A DNA stretch of 64,000 nucleotides from Lederbergia wuyishanensis (GTDB lineage Bacteria > Bacillota > Bacilli > Bacillales > Bacillaceae_C). Of the stretch, positions 8,361 through 16,437 are shown piece after piece. A program made the translations under genes and the position numbers. The notes under the pieces are model-generated. The model worked only from the letters and a program-made list of their open reading frames with translations, did no database searches and had not been told where the DNA came from. The stretch lies in NCBI RefSeq assembly GCF_022900255.1, contig NZ_JALIRM010000013.1, forward strand, positions 1-64,000. The letters are read 5' to 3'. Each line of letters begins with the position of its first letter. Position 1 is the first letter of the stretch.

Positions 8361-9344
8361 TTATTTCGATATATCCTTTAAATATGAAAGATCAATTAAA
8401 CCTTTTATATCATTGCTCGGTACATAGCCAGCGTCTTTGCTAATATCAGCCATTTCCTGAATAACTTGTTCATTAACATCCGTTGTTACTTGTAATCTAT
8501 TAAAGGCTGCTGTCGTTTCATCTTTATTAATTTCTTTGCCAGTCAAATCTTTAATATGCTTAACAACAAGATCCTGCGCTTCTTCTGGATGTTCTTGGAT
8601 GAAATCCACCGCTCTTTTATGAGCTTTTAAGTAGGCTGTAACGAATTCTTTATTTTTTAAAAAATCTTCACTCGCTGCAACAACAGTATTGGTTGATTCC
8701 TTTCCCCATGCAAATTTATCCCAATCTAGAAGAAGTTTTCCTTTTGCTTGCGTTTCAAGGACATATCCCCATGGCTCTTGTGTTGCCGCTGCATCAACTG
8801 ATTTTTGTACGAATAAAGTTGCTGTGTCCGCAGGGGCAGCTGCATATAGTTCAACTGTACCGCCGTTTTCTTTCACTTTTAAATTTACATCTTGTAGTGC
8901 CTTTCTAAGCATCACGTCTTGTGTACTTCCAATAACAGGTATAGCAACTCTTTTGCCATCAAGATCTTTAAGCTCATTTATTCCACTATTTTCATTTGCT
9001 ACAAGAACAGCTCCACCATTTACTGCACCTGAAATGAGGTGAAACTTTGGATTTTTAACATAAAAATTTAGTAATGGTCCAGGTCCCACTGTTCCTACGT
9101 CAATGGCTTTTGTCGCCATACCTTCCATAAATAAACCACCATTATTGAAGGTTTTCGTTTCAATTTTTACCTTATCGCCAAATTCTTCTTTAAAGTATCC
9201 TTTTTCAAGGGCCACAATTGTAGCTATATGAGTTAAGTTTGGAAAATATCCAATCTTTACTGTTCCTGACTCTGCTTTGGAGCAAGCATTCAACAATCCT
9301 ACCAACAATATAGCAATAAATACAGTGAATAATCTCTTTTTCAT
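8361..9344 (-). CDS. ssuA: ABC transporter substrate-binding lipoprotein, SsuA/TauA/NrtA type
   Basis: About 327 residues. It has a lipoprotein signal peptide with lipobox LLNAC, then an NMT1/SsuA-type binding fold (KIGYFPNLTHIATIVALEKGYF near the N-terminus, TATLFVQKSVDAAATQEPWG later). It would hold aliphatic sulfonates or a related organosulfur compound outside the membrane and pass it to the SsuC-like permease. I start at the ATG for MKKRLF at 9344; the open frame extends 26 codons further upstream without signal-peptide character. It is the last gene of ssuB-ssuC-ssuA, separated from ssuC by the dispersed repeat. The substrate is inferred from family and from cysK next door. Confidence 0.75.
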   Translation of the reverse strand: MKKRLFTVFIAILLVGLLNACSKAESGTVKIGYFPNLTHIATIVALEKGYFKEEFGDKVKIETKTFNNGGLFMEGMATKAIDVGTVGPGPLLNFYVKNPKFHLISGAVNGGAVLVANENSGINELKDLDGKRVAIPVIGSTQDVMLRKALQDVNLKVKENGGTVELYAAAPADTATLFVQKSVDAAATQEPWGYVLETQAKGKLLLDWDKFAWGKESTNTVVAASEDFLKNKEFVTAYLKAHKRAVDFIQEHPEEAQDLVVKHIKDLTGKEINKDETTAAFNRLQVTTDVNEQVIQEMADISKDAGYVPSNDIKGLIDLSYLKDISK

Positions 9345-9371
9345 CTTCTTTTCTTCCCCTTTTCCTAAGGC

Positions 9372-9513
9372 TGTTTTTATAAAACAAAAGCTGGCTTTTA
9401 CACTAATTAAGAATTTTAGCATTACTATTACTAGCTCGTTTCTCAGATGAATAATTCATTTTTAGATACAAATCCATTTCCCAATATTATATTTTTTGAG
9501 AAAAGAGCCTTTC
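9372..9513 (+). repeat. Dispersed intergenic repeat, copy 1 (about 140 bp)
   Basis: This interval shares its layout and blocks of sequence with two other places in the window (46905-47092 and 56119-56290). A TTTTTATAAAA..AAAGC.GGCTTTTAC segment is followed by CTAGCTCGTTTCTCA (9431-9445) and the matching inverted block TGAGAAAAGAGC (9497-9508). This copy is the most diverged in its left hairpin. It has the same plus-strand orientation as the others although the flanking genes run on the minus strand, which argues for a mobile or REP-like unit rather than a promoter leader. Confidence 0.65.
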
Positions 9514-9520
9514 ATTAAGT

Positions 9521-10273
9521 TCAATTTATACCCCATTTTGTTTGTACACTACGTTCTAAGCGCATAAAAACAACATTGTCCATAATTGTTCCAATGACTG
9601 CAATAATAATCATGACGGAAATAACTAGATCCATCTGACCTAATGATCTTCCTGTTTCTAACAGTTGGCCGAGTCCACCACCTGCTCCCAATAATTCCCC
9701 AGCCATAAGAGCCCGCCATGAAAATGCCCAAGCAATTCTTAATCCAGAAAGTAGCTGCGGTATCGATGCTGGTAAAATGACCGTCCTCACAAAATGAAAC
9801 CCTTTTGATCCGAATGTTTTCGCTACACGCTGATATAAAGTAGGAACATTTTTAAATCCACTAGTGGCACTAACCGTCATCGTCCATGTAGCTCCAATTG
9901 TCACAATAAACAAAATGGCAAAATCATTTAATCCAAACCATATAATTGCTAACGGAAACCAAACAATACTAGGAATTGATTGAAGGGCTGTAACGACAAA
10001 ACCAAGTGTATCTTCCACAAATTTATATCGCCAGATAAGATATCCCATGAAAAGTCCTAAAATAATGGCAATAGCAAAACCAATTAGGAGCCTGCTAAAA
10101 CTTTTTCCAATAGCTGTAGCGATTTGACCATTGATTAAGCCATTGAATAAAGTTTCAAACACTTGTGTTAATCTTGGAAACATGAAATCTGGAAGACCAG
10201 AAAATCTAGATGTGACTTCCCATATCACCGCTATTATCGCGATGAAGATGATTCGTCTCAAAGCTGTATTCAT
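9521..10273 (-). CDS. ssuC: ABC transporter permease, SsuC/TauC type
   Basis: The 250-residue integral membrane protein has about six membrane segments and the BPD_transp_1 fold. The coupling-loop region EAA-like motif is near residues 140-165 (TLYQRVAKTFGSKGFHFVRTVILPASIPQLLSGLRIAWAF, in pieces). It would form the membrane channel for sulfonate or related organosulfur import with the neighbouring ATPase and binding protein. The ATG at 10273 follows AAGGAGG by nine bases and lies inside the 3' end of the ATPase gene (68-bp overlap), implying coupled translation. Confidence 0.8.
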   Translation of the reverse strand: MNTALRRIIFIAIIAVIWEVTSRFSGLPDFMFPRLTQVFETLFNGLINGQIATAIGKSFSRLLIGFAIAIILGLFMGYLIWRYKFVEDTLGFVVTALQSIPSIVWFPLAIIWFGLNDFAILFIVTIGATWTMTVSATSGFKNVPTLYQRVAKTFGSKGFHFVRTVILPASIPQLLSGLRIAWAFSWRALMAGELLGAGGGLGQLLETGRSLGQMDLVISVMIIIAVIGTIMDNVVFMRLERSVQTKWGIN

Positions 10274-11048
10274 CTCCCATTTCCTCCTTTAACACTTTTT
10301 CAATTTCATTTTCTAATAAAGATAAAATTCTTTGTTCTGTATGAAGGGTTATGCTATCAGGCATGATTCCTTCCTTTGACGATGGAACGGTAATAATTTC
10401 TTTAATTCGTCCTGGACGAGTTGCAAATACAACAATTTTTTCTGACAAAAGAACAGCTTCGCGGATGTTATGTGTTACAAAAAAAATGGTAACTTTTGTT
10501 TTTTTCCAAATATCTAAAAGCTCTTTGTGCAGTACCATTCTCGTTTGCTCATCAAGTGCCGAAAAAGGTTCATCCATTAGTAAAATGTCTGGTTCCATGA
10601 CTAAGGCCCTTGCAATCGCTACCCTTTGTTTCATCCCACCCGAAAGTTGATGTGGGTAAGCGTCAATATATCGGCTTAGATGGACCATCTTTAAAATATC
10701 TTTCGCCTTTTTTTCCGCCTCATTTTTGTCCATCTTTTTTAACAATAGGCCGTACGTTACATTCTCTAAAACTGTTAGCCATGGAAATAGTCCAGCTTCT
10801 TGAAACACAACAACTCGATCTGGTCCAGGTTGCTGAACCTTCTTTCCTGATATATTAATTTCACCTTTATCTGCCTTTTCAAGACCCGCGATTAAATAAA
10901 GTAATGTTGATTTTCCACAGCCCGACGGCCCTACAATTGACACAAAGCTTCCTTTTTCAATATTTAAGCTAATATTATCTAATACTTGTAATCTATTACT
11001 TTTTTCATTCACAAAACTTTTGTCTATTCCATCAATAGTTAAATACAT
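10206..11048 (-). CDS. ssuB: ABC transporter ATPase, SsuB/TauB type
   Basis: About 280 residues with a complete nucleotide-binding domain: Walker A GPSGCGKST, Q-loop FQEAGLFPWL, signature LSGGMKQR, Walker B ILLMDEPFSALD and switch histidine VTHNIREA. The FPWLTVLENV segment is typical of the nitrate/sulfonate/taurine group. The start at 11048 (MYLTIDGI) has GGGGTGAG upstream; the open frame begins 12 codons earlier. First gene of the transporter operon, directly downstream of cysK and its terminator. The C-terminal tail overlaps the permease gene. Confidence 0.85.
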   Translation of the reverse strand: MYLTIDGIDKSFVNEKSNRLQVLDNISLNIEKGSFVSIVGPSGCGKSTLLYLIAGLEKADKGEINISGKKVQQPGPDRVVVFQEAGLFPWLTVLENVTYGLLLKKMDKNEAEKKAKDILKMVHLSRYIDAYPHQLSGGMKQRVAIARALVMEPDILLMDEPFSALDEQTRMVLHKELLDIWKKTKVTIFFVTHNIREAVLLSEKIVVFATRPGRIKEIITVPSSKEGIMPDSITLHTEQRILSLLENEIEKVLKEEMGDEYSFETNHLHRDNSGDMGSHI

Positions 11049-11105
11049 TTTCTCACCCCATTTACAATACTTCATTATTCCCATTGTTTTTATCAGCTTT
11101 AGTGA

Positions 11106-11131
11106 TTAAAAAGAAACAGGATTTAATCCTG
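11106..11131 (-). terminator. Terminator of the cysteine synthase gene
   Basis: CAGGATT (11117-11123) and AATCCTG (11125-11131) form a short stem followed on the minus strand by TTTCTTTTTAA. The stem partly abuts the cysK stop at 11133. Some readthrough into the transporter genes is possible. Confidence 0.65.
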
Positions 11132-11132
11132 C

Positions 11133-12062
11133 TTAACTAAATAGATCACTCGTTAAATATCGCTCCCCTGTATCAGGAGCAATACAGACAACTACTTCAT
11201 CAGGGGCTAATCTTTTTGCCACCTTTAAAGCTGCATATACGGAAGCTCCTCCTGATGGTCCTAACAAGATTCCTTCCATCCTCGCTAGTTTCCTAACCGT
11301 TTCATATGCTTCTTCATCTTTTATTTGAAAAATTTCATCATATACAGAAGTGTTTAAAATTGGCGGAATGAAGCCTGGACTAGTGCCAACAAGTTTATGT
11401 TTACCGGGTACTCCACCTGACAAAACGGGTGATCCTGCAGGTTCAACAACGTGTACAGTAATGGAAGAATCGTAGTCTTTCAATGTCTCTCCCGTTCCTG
11501 TAATTGTCCCACCTGTCCCGGATGTCCCTATAAAAGCACTCAACTTTTTATCGTAATCTTTAAATGCCTCAATGATTTCAAGTGCAGTTGTTTTTCTGTG
11601 AATATCAGGATTTGCATTATTTTCAAACTGCATTGGGATAAAACTATTAGTAATTGTCTCCGCAATCTCTCTCGCTTTTTTTATTGCTCCAGGCATTTTT
11701 TCATCACTAGGTGTAAGGACGACCTCTGCGCCATATGCTTTTAAAATATTTATTCGCTCAGCTGTTGAAGAATCAGGCATGACAATAATTGCTCTATATC
11801 CTCTTGCTGCAGCATTCATAGCAAGTCCAATTCCCGTATTTCCTGATGTAGGCTCTATAATGGTTGATCCTTCTTTTAATAAACCTTCTCTTTCTGCCTC
11901 TAAAATCATATTATAAGCCGCACGGTCTTTCACGCTCCGACTTGGATTAAAATATTCCAGCTTTACAAATACCTCAGCCCCTTCGGCTTCTGGCAGCTTA
12001 TTTAATTTTACTAGTGGTGTGCCACCAATTAATTCTGCAATATTATTTACGACTTGTAACAT
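11133..12062 (-). CDS. cysK: Cysteine synthase A (O-acetylserine sulfhydrylase)
   Basis: The 309-residue protein is a full-length fold-type II PLP enzyme. The PLP lysine is in PSRSVKDRAAYNM, the substrate-binding loop is EPTSGNTGIG, and the phosphate-binding glycine loop is GTSGTGGTITGTG. It makes L-cysteine from O-acetylserine and sulfide in the cytoplasm. Bacillus genomes have several paralogues, so the exact physiological role (CysK versus a secondary synthase) is not settled. A TATAAT hexamer lies about 45 bases upstream of the start with no good -35. Its neighbour, the sulfonate-type transporter, suggests a sulfur-acquisition block. Confidence 0.85.
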   Translation of the reverse strand: MLQVVNNIAELIGGTPLVKLNKLPEAEGAEVFVKLEYFNPSRSVKDRAAYNMILEAEREGLLKEGSTIIEPTSGNTGIGLAMNAAARGYRAIIVMPDSSTAERINILKAYGAEVVLTPSDEKMPGAIKKAREIAETITNSFIPMQFENNANPDIHRKTTALEIIEAFKDYDKKLSAFIGTSGTGGTITGTGETLKDYDSSITVHVVEPAGSPVLSGGVPGKHKLVGTSPGFIPPILNTSVYDEIFQIKDEEAYETVRKLARMEGILLGPSGGASVYAALKVAKRLAPDEVVVCIAPDTGERYLTSDLFS

Positions 12063-12274
12063 AGTGGAACCTCACTTTCCATTTGCTGTTAACGTGTTTA
12101 TCATTATAGCAAATTCATTTCCTATAATACATACCTTTTTACTTATATTTAAATATAAGATTATTTTATGTAGGAAAAAACTGCTATTCATCTTACGAAA
12201 TCTCTTTTAATTAGTGTATTTGGGGAAGTATCGAATTAAAAGCAGCCTAACATAATAAATAGGAGGCCACCGTT

Positions 12275-12415
12275 TTGCTTTACTTTAAATTGATTGCACT
12301 TCTTAATTCACGAAATAATAAAGATACTCCAAAAATTGTCGATGGAGATTTTTCATTTTTATTCTTCATTCAATTCAAAAATTCAAAGAGCCCATTTTAT
12401 TCACTTAAAACCTGA
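12275..12415 (+). CDS. Possible small protein, 46 residues
   Basis: A TTG start at 12275 lies eight bases after AGGAGG and opens a 46-codon frame reading MLYFKLIALLNSRNNKDTPK and on to YSLKT. No family is recognised. The good ribosome binding site argues for translation. The absence of a visible promoter and the low-complexity composition argue against it. Treat as a candidate only. Confidence 0.25.
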   Translation: MLYFKLIALLNSRNNKDTPKIVDGDFSFLFFIQFKNSKSPFYSLKT

Positions 12416-12447
12416 AAGCTCCCATTAGTCTAGTACAAATAAAAAAA

Positions 12448-12462
12448 GAGGCGATTTGCCTC
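12448..12462 (-). terminator. Terminator of the HpaB-like gene
   Basis: GAGGC (12448-12452) and GCCTC (12458-12462) form a compact stem followed on the minus strand by seven T residues. It lies 12 bases beyond the stop at 12474. Confidence 0.7.
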
Positions 12463-12473
12463 CACTATAAATT

Positions 12474-13922
12474 TTATTGATTTTTTAGTCCTAAAAATTG
12501 ACTAACGATATCCACACTATTCTGTTTCGGATAGCTTTTATACAATTGACTAGATAATCGAATGGGATCACCAAAAAAGTATCGTTCATATTGGATTTGT
12601 CTCGTTCCAAATGGACTCATTGTAAGGTCCCATGCCAATCGGAATAGCTTAACTCGTTCCTCAGCGGTCCTATTTGTTGCTTGTAGGTATTTATCCAAGT
12701 CTGTTCCTATTGGAGATTCAAAATCTTTTTCTGTAGGCAGAGATACCATTCCGCTTGCACCAATTAATTGAATGATTTCACAAAAACGAGGATAAATTTT
12801 AGGGAATATCGTACCAGCTACTCTCAAGGGGATTATATTTGGACGCATATACCCCCACTCATCAATTTCCGGATCATTTTCTGATTTATCTAATAGGGCT
12901 TTCATCGTTTCAAGTCCTATGATTATTTCAGAAAGCTTTTCCTGTATATGCTGGTATTCATTCACATTGATTGTTTTAATTAGTAGTTCTGCTACACCTA
13001 GAATAAATTCTGTTTTTACCACTTGCCTAATAATTGCTTGATGATATGCGTAAGAATTAAATGAACTTTTAATCAGGAAGTCGACAGCAACGTCAACATT
13101 CTCATAATAAAAAACTCGTTCCCACGGTACTAATACATTGTCAAACACAACAATCGAATCCATTTCTTCATACTTAGAGCTGAGCGGATGATTGAAAGTA
13201 GATTCACTACCAACAAAAGACTCTCTACAAATAAATTTTAAACCTTCTGTGTCCGAAGGTATGGAAAAGGCGAATGCCTCCTTGGGATCAAAAAATAACT
13301 TAGGAGCCGTAAACACCAAAATTTCATCAGTCAAACCACCTTGGGTCGCGAGAAGCCGAGCTCCTTTAATAATGAGCCCTTTTTCATTTTTCCCAACAAC
13401 TTTTGCGGAAATTGGTTCATTTGAAAATCCCAAATTCATTTGCGAGCGGTTTACTTGGGGAGTAATAAATGAATGTGTAAACGAAAGGTCTTCATCCATT
13501 GCTCTTTCATATAGTGTTTGGATATTTTCAGGAAAACAGTTTTCTCTTTCATTTAACATAGCAGCAGAGGAGGCAAAACTCATAAGTACTGAGTTCATAT
13601 AGTCAGGACTTCTCCCCATCATTCCATGCGTATGCCTTGCCCAATGTTCAATCATTCTTCTTCTTTTTTTTATGTCCTCTTTCGTTTTGGGTTGTAAATA
13701 AGAAAGCCCAATACGTTTTTTTTTTCCTAGCAGCGAGAACGTCATCTCTTCTTTAAACTTAGGATCATGCTGCAAGTCGTAAAGAGAAGCCTTTGTATGA
13801 ATGACCCCTTTAAAGGCTGGATGTTCAGAAATGTTCCCATCAACTTTTTGACCGTTAAACCAAATTTCTGTTTTTCGTTGATTTAATCGGTCAATGAAGT
13901 CTTTTCCAGTAATAGCTCCCAC
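12474..13922 (-). CDS. 4-hydroxyphenylacetate 3-monooxygenase-type oxygenase (HpaB family)
   Basis: About 482 residues, the usual length for HpaB/YoaI-type FADH2-dependent aromatic hydroxylases. The N-terminal GAITGKDFIDRL and the central GARLLATQGGLTDEILVF are family features. It would hydroxylate a phenolic ring using FADH2 from a separate reductase; no HpaC-type reductase gene is nearby. The start is placed at the GTG at 13922, eight bases after AAGGAG; the GTG at 13931 would abut the ribosome binding site. The gene stands alone with its own terminator. The exact substrate is not predictable. Confidence 0.8.
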   Translation of the reverse strand: MGAITGKDFIDRLNQRKTEIWFNGQKVDGNISEHPAFKGVIHTKASLYDLQHDPKFKEEMTFSLLGKKKRIGLSYLQPKTKEDIKKRRRMIEHWARHTHGMMGRSPDYMNSVLMSFASSAAMLNERENCFPENIQTLYERAMDEDLSFTHSFITPQVNRSQMNLGFSNEPISAKVVGKNEKGLIIKGARLLATQGGLTDEILVFTAPKLFFDPKEAFAFSIPSDTEGLKFICRESFVGSESTFNHPLSSKYEEMDSIVVFDNVLVPWERVFYYENVDVAVDFLIKSSFNSYAYHQAIIRQVVKTEFILGVAELLIKTINVNEYQHIQEKLSEIIIGLETMKALLDKSENDPEIDEWGYMRPNIIPLRVAGTIFPKIYPRFCEIIQLIGASGMVSLPTEKDFESPIGTDLDKYLQATNRTAEERVKLFRLAWDLTMSPFGTRQIQYERYFFGDPIRLSSQLYKSYPKQNSVDIVSQFLGLKNQ

Positions 13923-14092
13923 TTTTAACACTCCTTCTCCTAAGTGAAAAGTACAATAAAACGACCTGTTTTTGTATGTTTTATTGTATTAAAAAGGATG
14001 TTAGTCTGTTCTTTTGTTTTCGATAAAGGAAAGCCTGTTTTTTTCTGATCTCTCCGACTTTATTGATTTTATTAGTAATTCATGTCTCATTC

Positions 14093-14860
14093 TTATCGTT
14101 TTCGGCAAATACACACCATGAGTGGGCTCTCCGCTTGGAATGGACTTAAATCAAAGTTTCCATACATCTTTTCTAATATAAATCCATTATAGTAAAGTAA
14201 GCTTTCAAGCTCTTGAGGGAAAAAGTAGCGAATGGCGAAATGTTCTTTTGTTTCGATCATATTAGTTGGATCCTTCCATATCCGATTGGTAAACAAATAG
14301 AGTTCTATTTGTTTTTTATGATCATACGAACGTCGGTATGTGCTGCTAACTTGATTCCCATCTTTGTCTACATATGAACCAGCATCCTTTTCTATATCTT
14401 CATCAGCTGATAAAAGTGACAGAACTGGATTCCTTGTTTCAAATGTAAATAATCCTTCTTGATCAAGATGTTTATGTACTGTCCGAAGCATTTCCTCTTG
14501 CGATTCTCTATCCAAAAAATGTTGAAAAGAGTTCCCCGTCGTATAAATCATCTTGTACTTCTTCTTTATTTCAAAATTTCTTATATCAGCATGAATCCAA
14601 TTTACCGAAACATCTTGAGCTGAAGATTTCCTTTTTGCAACTTCTAGCATTTCGATAGTTATATCAACACCAGTCAAATCGTATCCTTGTTTAGCCAGTG
14701 GTATTGTTAGCCTTCCTGTACCACAAGCAATATCTAATATTGGACCACCGGATTGGTGAGCAAGGTCAGAGAAAAACTTTTCTTCTAGTCCATCGAGATT
14801 GTTTAATTGATCATAAGCAACAGCATCGCGATATCCTTCTAAATTATCGAAATCTATCAT
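14093..14860 (-). CDS. SAM-dependent class I methyltransferase
   Basis: About 255 residues. The SAM-binding motif I is ILDIACGTGRLTIPLA, with motif II acidic residue in LTGVDITIEML and a post-motif WIHADIRNF. It is a stand-alone small-molecule or unknown-substrate methyltransferase (Methyltransf_25/11 type). The ATG at 14860 follows AAGGAGG directly upstream; the frame extends to 14899 without a site. An eight-codon open frame with its own AGGAGG lies just upstream and could be a leader peptide. Confidence 0.75.
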   Translation of the reverse strand: MIDFDNLEGYRDAVAYDQLNNLDGLEEKFFSDLAHQSGGPILDIACGTGRLTIPLAKQGYDLTGVDITIEMLEVAKRKSSAQDVSVNWIHADIRNFEIKKKYKMIYTTGNSFQHFLDRESQEEMLRTVHKHLDQEGLFTFETRNPVLSLLSADEDIEKDAGSYVDKDGNQVSSTYRRSYDHKKQIELYLFTNRIWKDPTNMIETKEHFAIRYFFPQELESLLYYNGFILEKMYGNFDLSPFQAESPLMVCICRKR

Positions 14861-14899
14861 TATTAACCTCCTTATTTTTCCAATAATTATGGTTACCAT

Positions 14900-14926
14900 T
14901 TATTCCGTAATTCTAGGAAAAAGCAT
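14900..14926 (-). CDS. Possible leader peptide upstream of the methyltransferase
   Basis: An ATG at 14926 lies five bases after AGGAGG and opens an eight-codon frame (MLFPRITE, then TAA). It ends 39 bases before the methyltransferase start. Short translated leaders upstream of methyltransferases can regulate by ribosome stalling, but no attenuator hairpins were established here. This is a weak call. Confidence 0.2.
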   Translation of the reverse strand: MLFPRITE

Positions 14927-15022
14927 ATATTCCTCCTATTGGTAAAAATATTATTTTATAGATATACCAAACGAGATTAAATTGCTATAATTTGGAAAAG
15001 AGAAGGAGCTGGTACGAAATGT

Positions 15023-15856
15023 GTGGGATTAGAAACTAATCATAAAGAAAGAGACTTAGCTATTCCGAAACATCGTGAGGAATTATTAGATGCAATACAA
15101 AAAGACTTAAAAAATGATGCTAATGTATTAGCAGTATATTATGGAGGTTCGATAGGTAATAAAAATACCGACCTATATTCCGATATTGATCTACGCATTG
15201 TTGTCAAAGATGATGTATTTGAAGAGTATAGGCAGAATAAAAAGCATAGAGCAACCAATTGGGGTAAAGTATTATTTTTTGAAGATTTCCCTTGGGCTTC
15301 ACACAGTATTGCTCACTATCATTCTTTTATTAAAGTTGACAGTTTTTATTACAAAATTCAAGATCTGCAGCCGTCAGTATGGCTCCAAAATATTAAAATT
15401 GTCCATGATTCCGATAATCTAATGAAAGATATTCTAGAAGAATCAATGAAACTATCTTATAAACCGAATGTTCAAGAGGTAGAAATTTGGAGAAATAAAT
15501 TTTTCGCATACGCACACGAGGCCTATCGAAGGGTTATGAGAAAAGAAATATATTACGCCCTTTATTGCCTTGATAGCTTAAGACTATCCATCGTAGCTGC
15601 CTGGTATATGGATGCTGGAATTCAACCTAACGCCTTTGGAGATTGGGCAAAATTAGAAGGTGACAGAAGTAAATTACTAGATTGGCAAATCGCACTACTG
15701 GAAGAATGGCATAGTAATAGGGAACCGAACGAAATAATGTCTGTAATAAAAATGATCATTCCAGAATTTTTAGTAGTCCATAAAAGTTTATGCGAAAAGG
15801 TCAACATAGAAGAAAAACCTGAATGGGTTGTTGATATTTTTAGTATGGTTAGCTAA
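15023..15856 (+). CDS. Nucleotidyltransferase-domain protein, aminoglycoside-adenylyltransferase-like
   Basis: The 277-residue protein carries the nucleotidyltransferase signature YYGGSIGNKNTDLYSDIDLR (GS motif and DxD). The C-terminal helical part (YALYCLDSLRLSIVAAWY) resembles the substrate-binding half of aminoglycoside nucleotidyltransferase-like enzymes. A resistance role is possible but not shown. The apparent start is GTG at 15023, with GGAG about 14 bases upstream. An out-of-frame ATG at 15019 with better spacing opens only six codons, so the start is uncertain. A TATAAT at 14986 may be the -10. It is followed by the GNAT gene. Confidence 0.65.
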   Translation: MGLETNHKERDLAIPKHREELLDAIQKDLKNDANVLAVYYGGSIGNKNTDLYSDIDLRIVVKDDVFEEYRQNKKHRATNWGKVLFFEDFPWASHSIAHYHSFIKVDSFYYKIQDLQPSVWLQNIKIVHDSDNLMKDILEESMKLSYKPNVQEVEIWRNKFFAYAHEAYRRVMRKEIYYALYCLDSLRLSIVAAWYMDAGIQPNAFGDWAKLEGDRSKLLDWQIALLEEWHSNREPNEIMSVIKMIIPEFLVVHKSLCEKVNIEEKPEWVVDIFSMVS

Positions 15857-15894
15857 TAAGGATTTGTTCTTACCCATACTTAGGGAGAATCGAA

Positions 15895-16410
15895 ATGGAT
15901 AGCAAAATTAATGTTTCACATTCGATTAGTATAAGACCTTTAATCGTAGATGATTATCATATTGTCTTGAATTGGAGCAAGGACAGAACTTTTTGCTCAG
16001 CTAATGGATGGGAAAACAATAGAAATCCTGAAGAGATTTATGAATGGTGGCTCAATTGTGTAAATAATAAGGCTGATGATTTCATTCGAATGGGTATAGA
16101 ATTCAATAATAAAATTATTGGATACGCTGACTTAGCTCGTATTAAAGATAGTACCGCCGAATTAGGCATTGCGATTGGTGAAAGCACTTTATGGGGTAAG
16201 GGTATTGGATTTAATTCTGCTTTATGTATGATTGATTATGCATCAAAGGTTTTAGGAATCTCAACTTTTTACGCAGAAACACACGAGGCGAATGTTCGTT
16301 CAAGAAACATGCTTAAAAAGTTGGGATTTAAAGAAATTAGTAGAATTGGTAATGAAGAATACTTAGGATCGATTAGCCTGCTTATACAATATAGATTGAA
16401 TATATACTAA
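15895..16410 (+). CDS. GNAT-family N-acetyltransferase (RimJ/RimL-like)
   Basis: The 171-residue protein has a GNAT fold. The acetyl-CoA pyrophosphate-binding loop is seen as the variant LWGKGIGFNSALCMIDYA, and the C-terminal THEANVRSRNMLKKLGF is typical of the RimJ/L or SpeG-like group. It would acetylate an amine of a protein or small molecule in the cytoplasm. The ATG follows GGGAG. It lies 38 bases after the nucleotidyltransferase gene, probably in the same transcript. Acceptor unknown. Confidence 0.75.
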   Translation: MDSKINVSHSISIRPLIVDDYHIVLNWSKDRTFCSANGWENNRNPEEIYEWWLNCVNNKADDFIRMGIEFNNKIIGYADLARIKDSTAELGIAIGESTLWGKGIGFNSALCMIDYASKVLGISTFYAETHEANVRSRNMLKKLGFKEISRIGNEEYLGSISLLIQYRLNIY

Positions 16411-16428
16411 GGGCAGACATACTGCCCT
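16410..16428. terminator. Small hairpin between convergent genes
   Basis: GGGCAG (16411-16416) pairs with CTGCCC (16422-16427). The downstream T content is modest on either side. It sits at the junction of the GNAT gene and the convergent anti-sigma gene and may serve both directions. Confidence 0.45.
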
Positions 16429-16437
16429 CTTCTATTC

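Larger units (their letters stand above)
12063..12473. other. Intergenic stretch between cysK and hpaB-like gene
   Basis: This 411-bp stretch holds the cysK promoter region on its left side (TATAAT on the minus strand near 12103-12108), a short plus-strand open frame with a good ribosome binding site (12275-12415) and the hpaB terminator at its right end. No riboswitch-like leader (S-box or T-box features) was recognised. Confidence 0.6.

Noticed and set aside
12063-12240. S-box or T-box leader upstream of cysK
   Set aside because: No matching conserved stems or specifier features were seen; only an isolated TATAAT.
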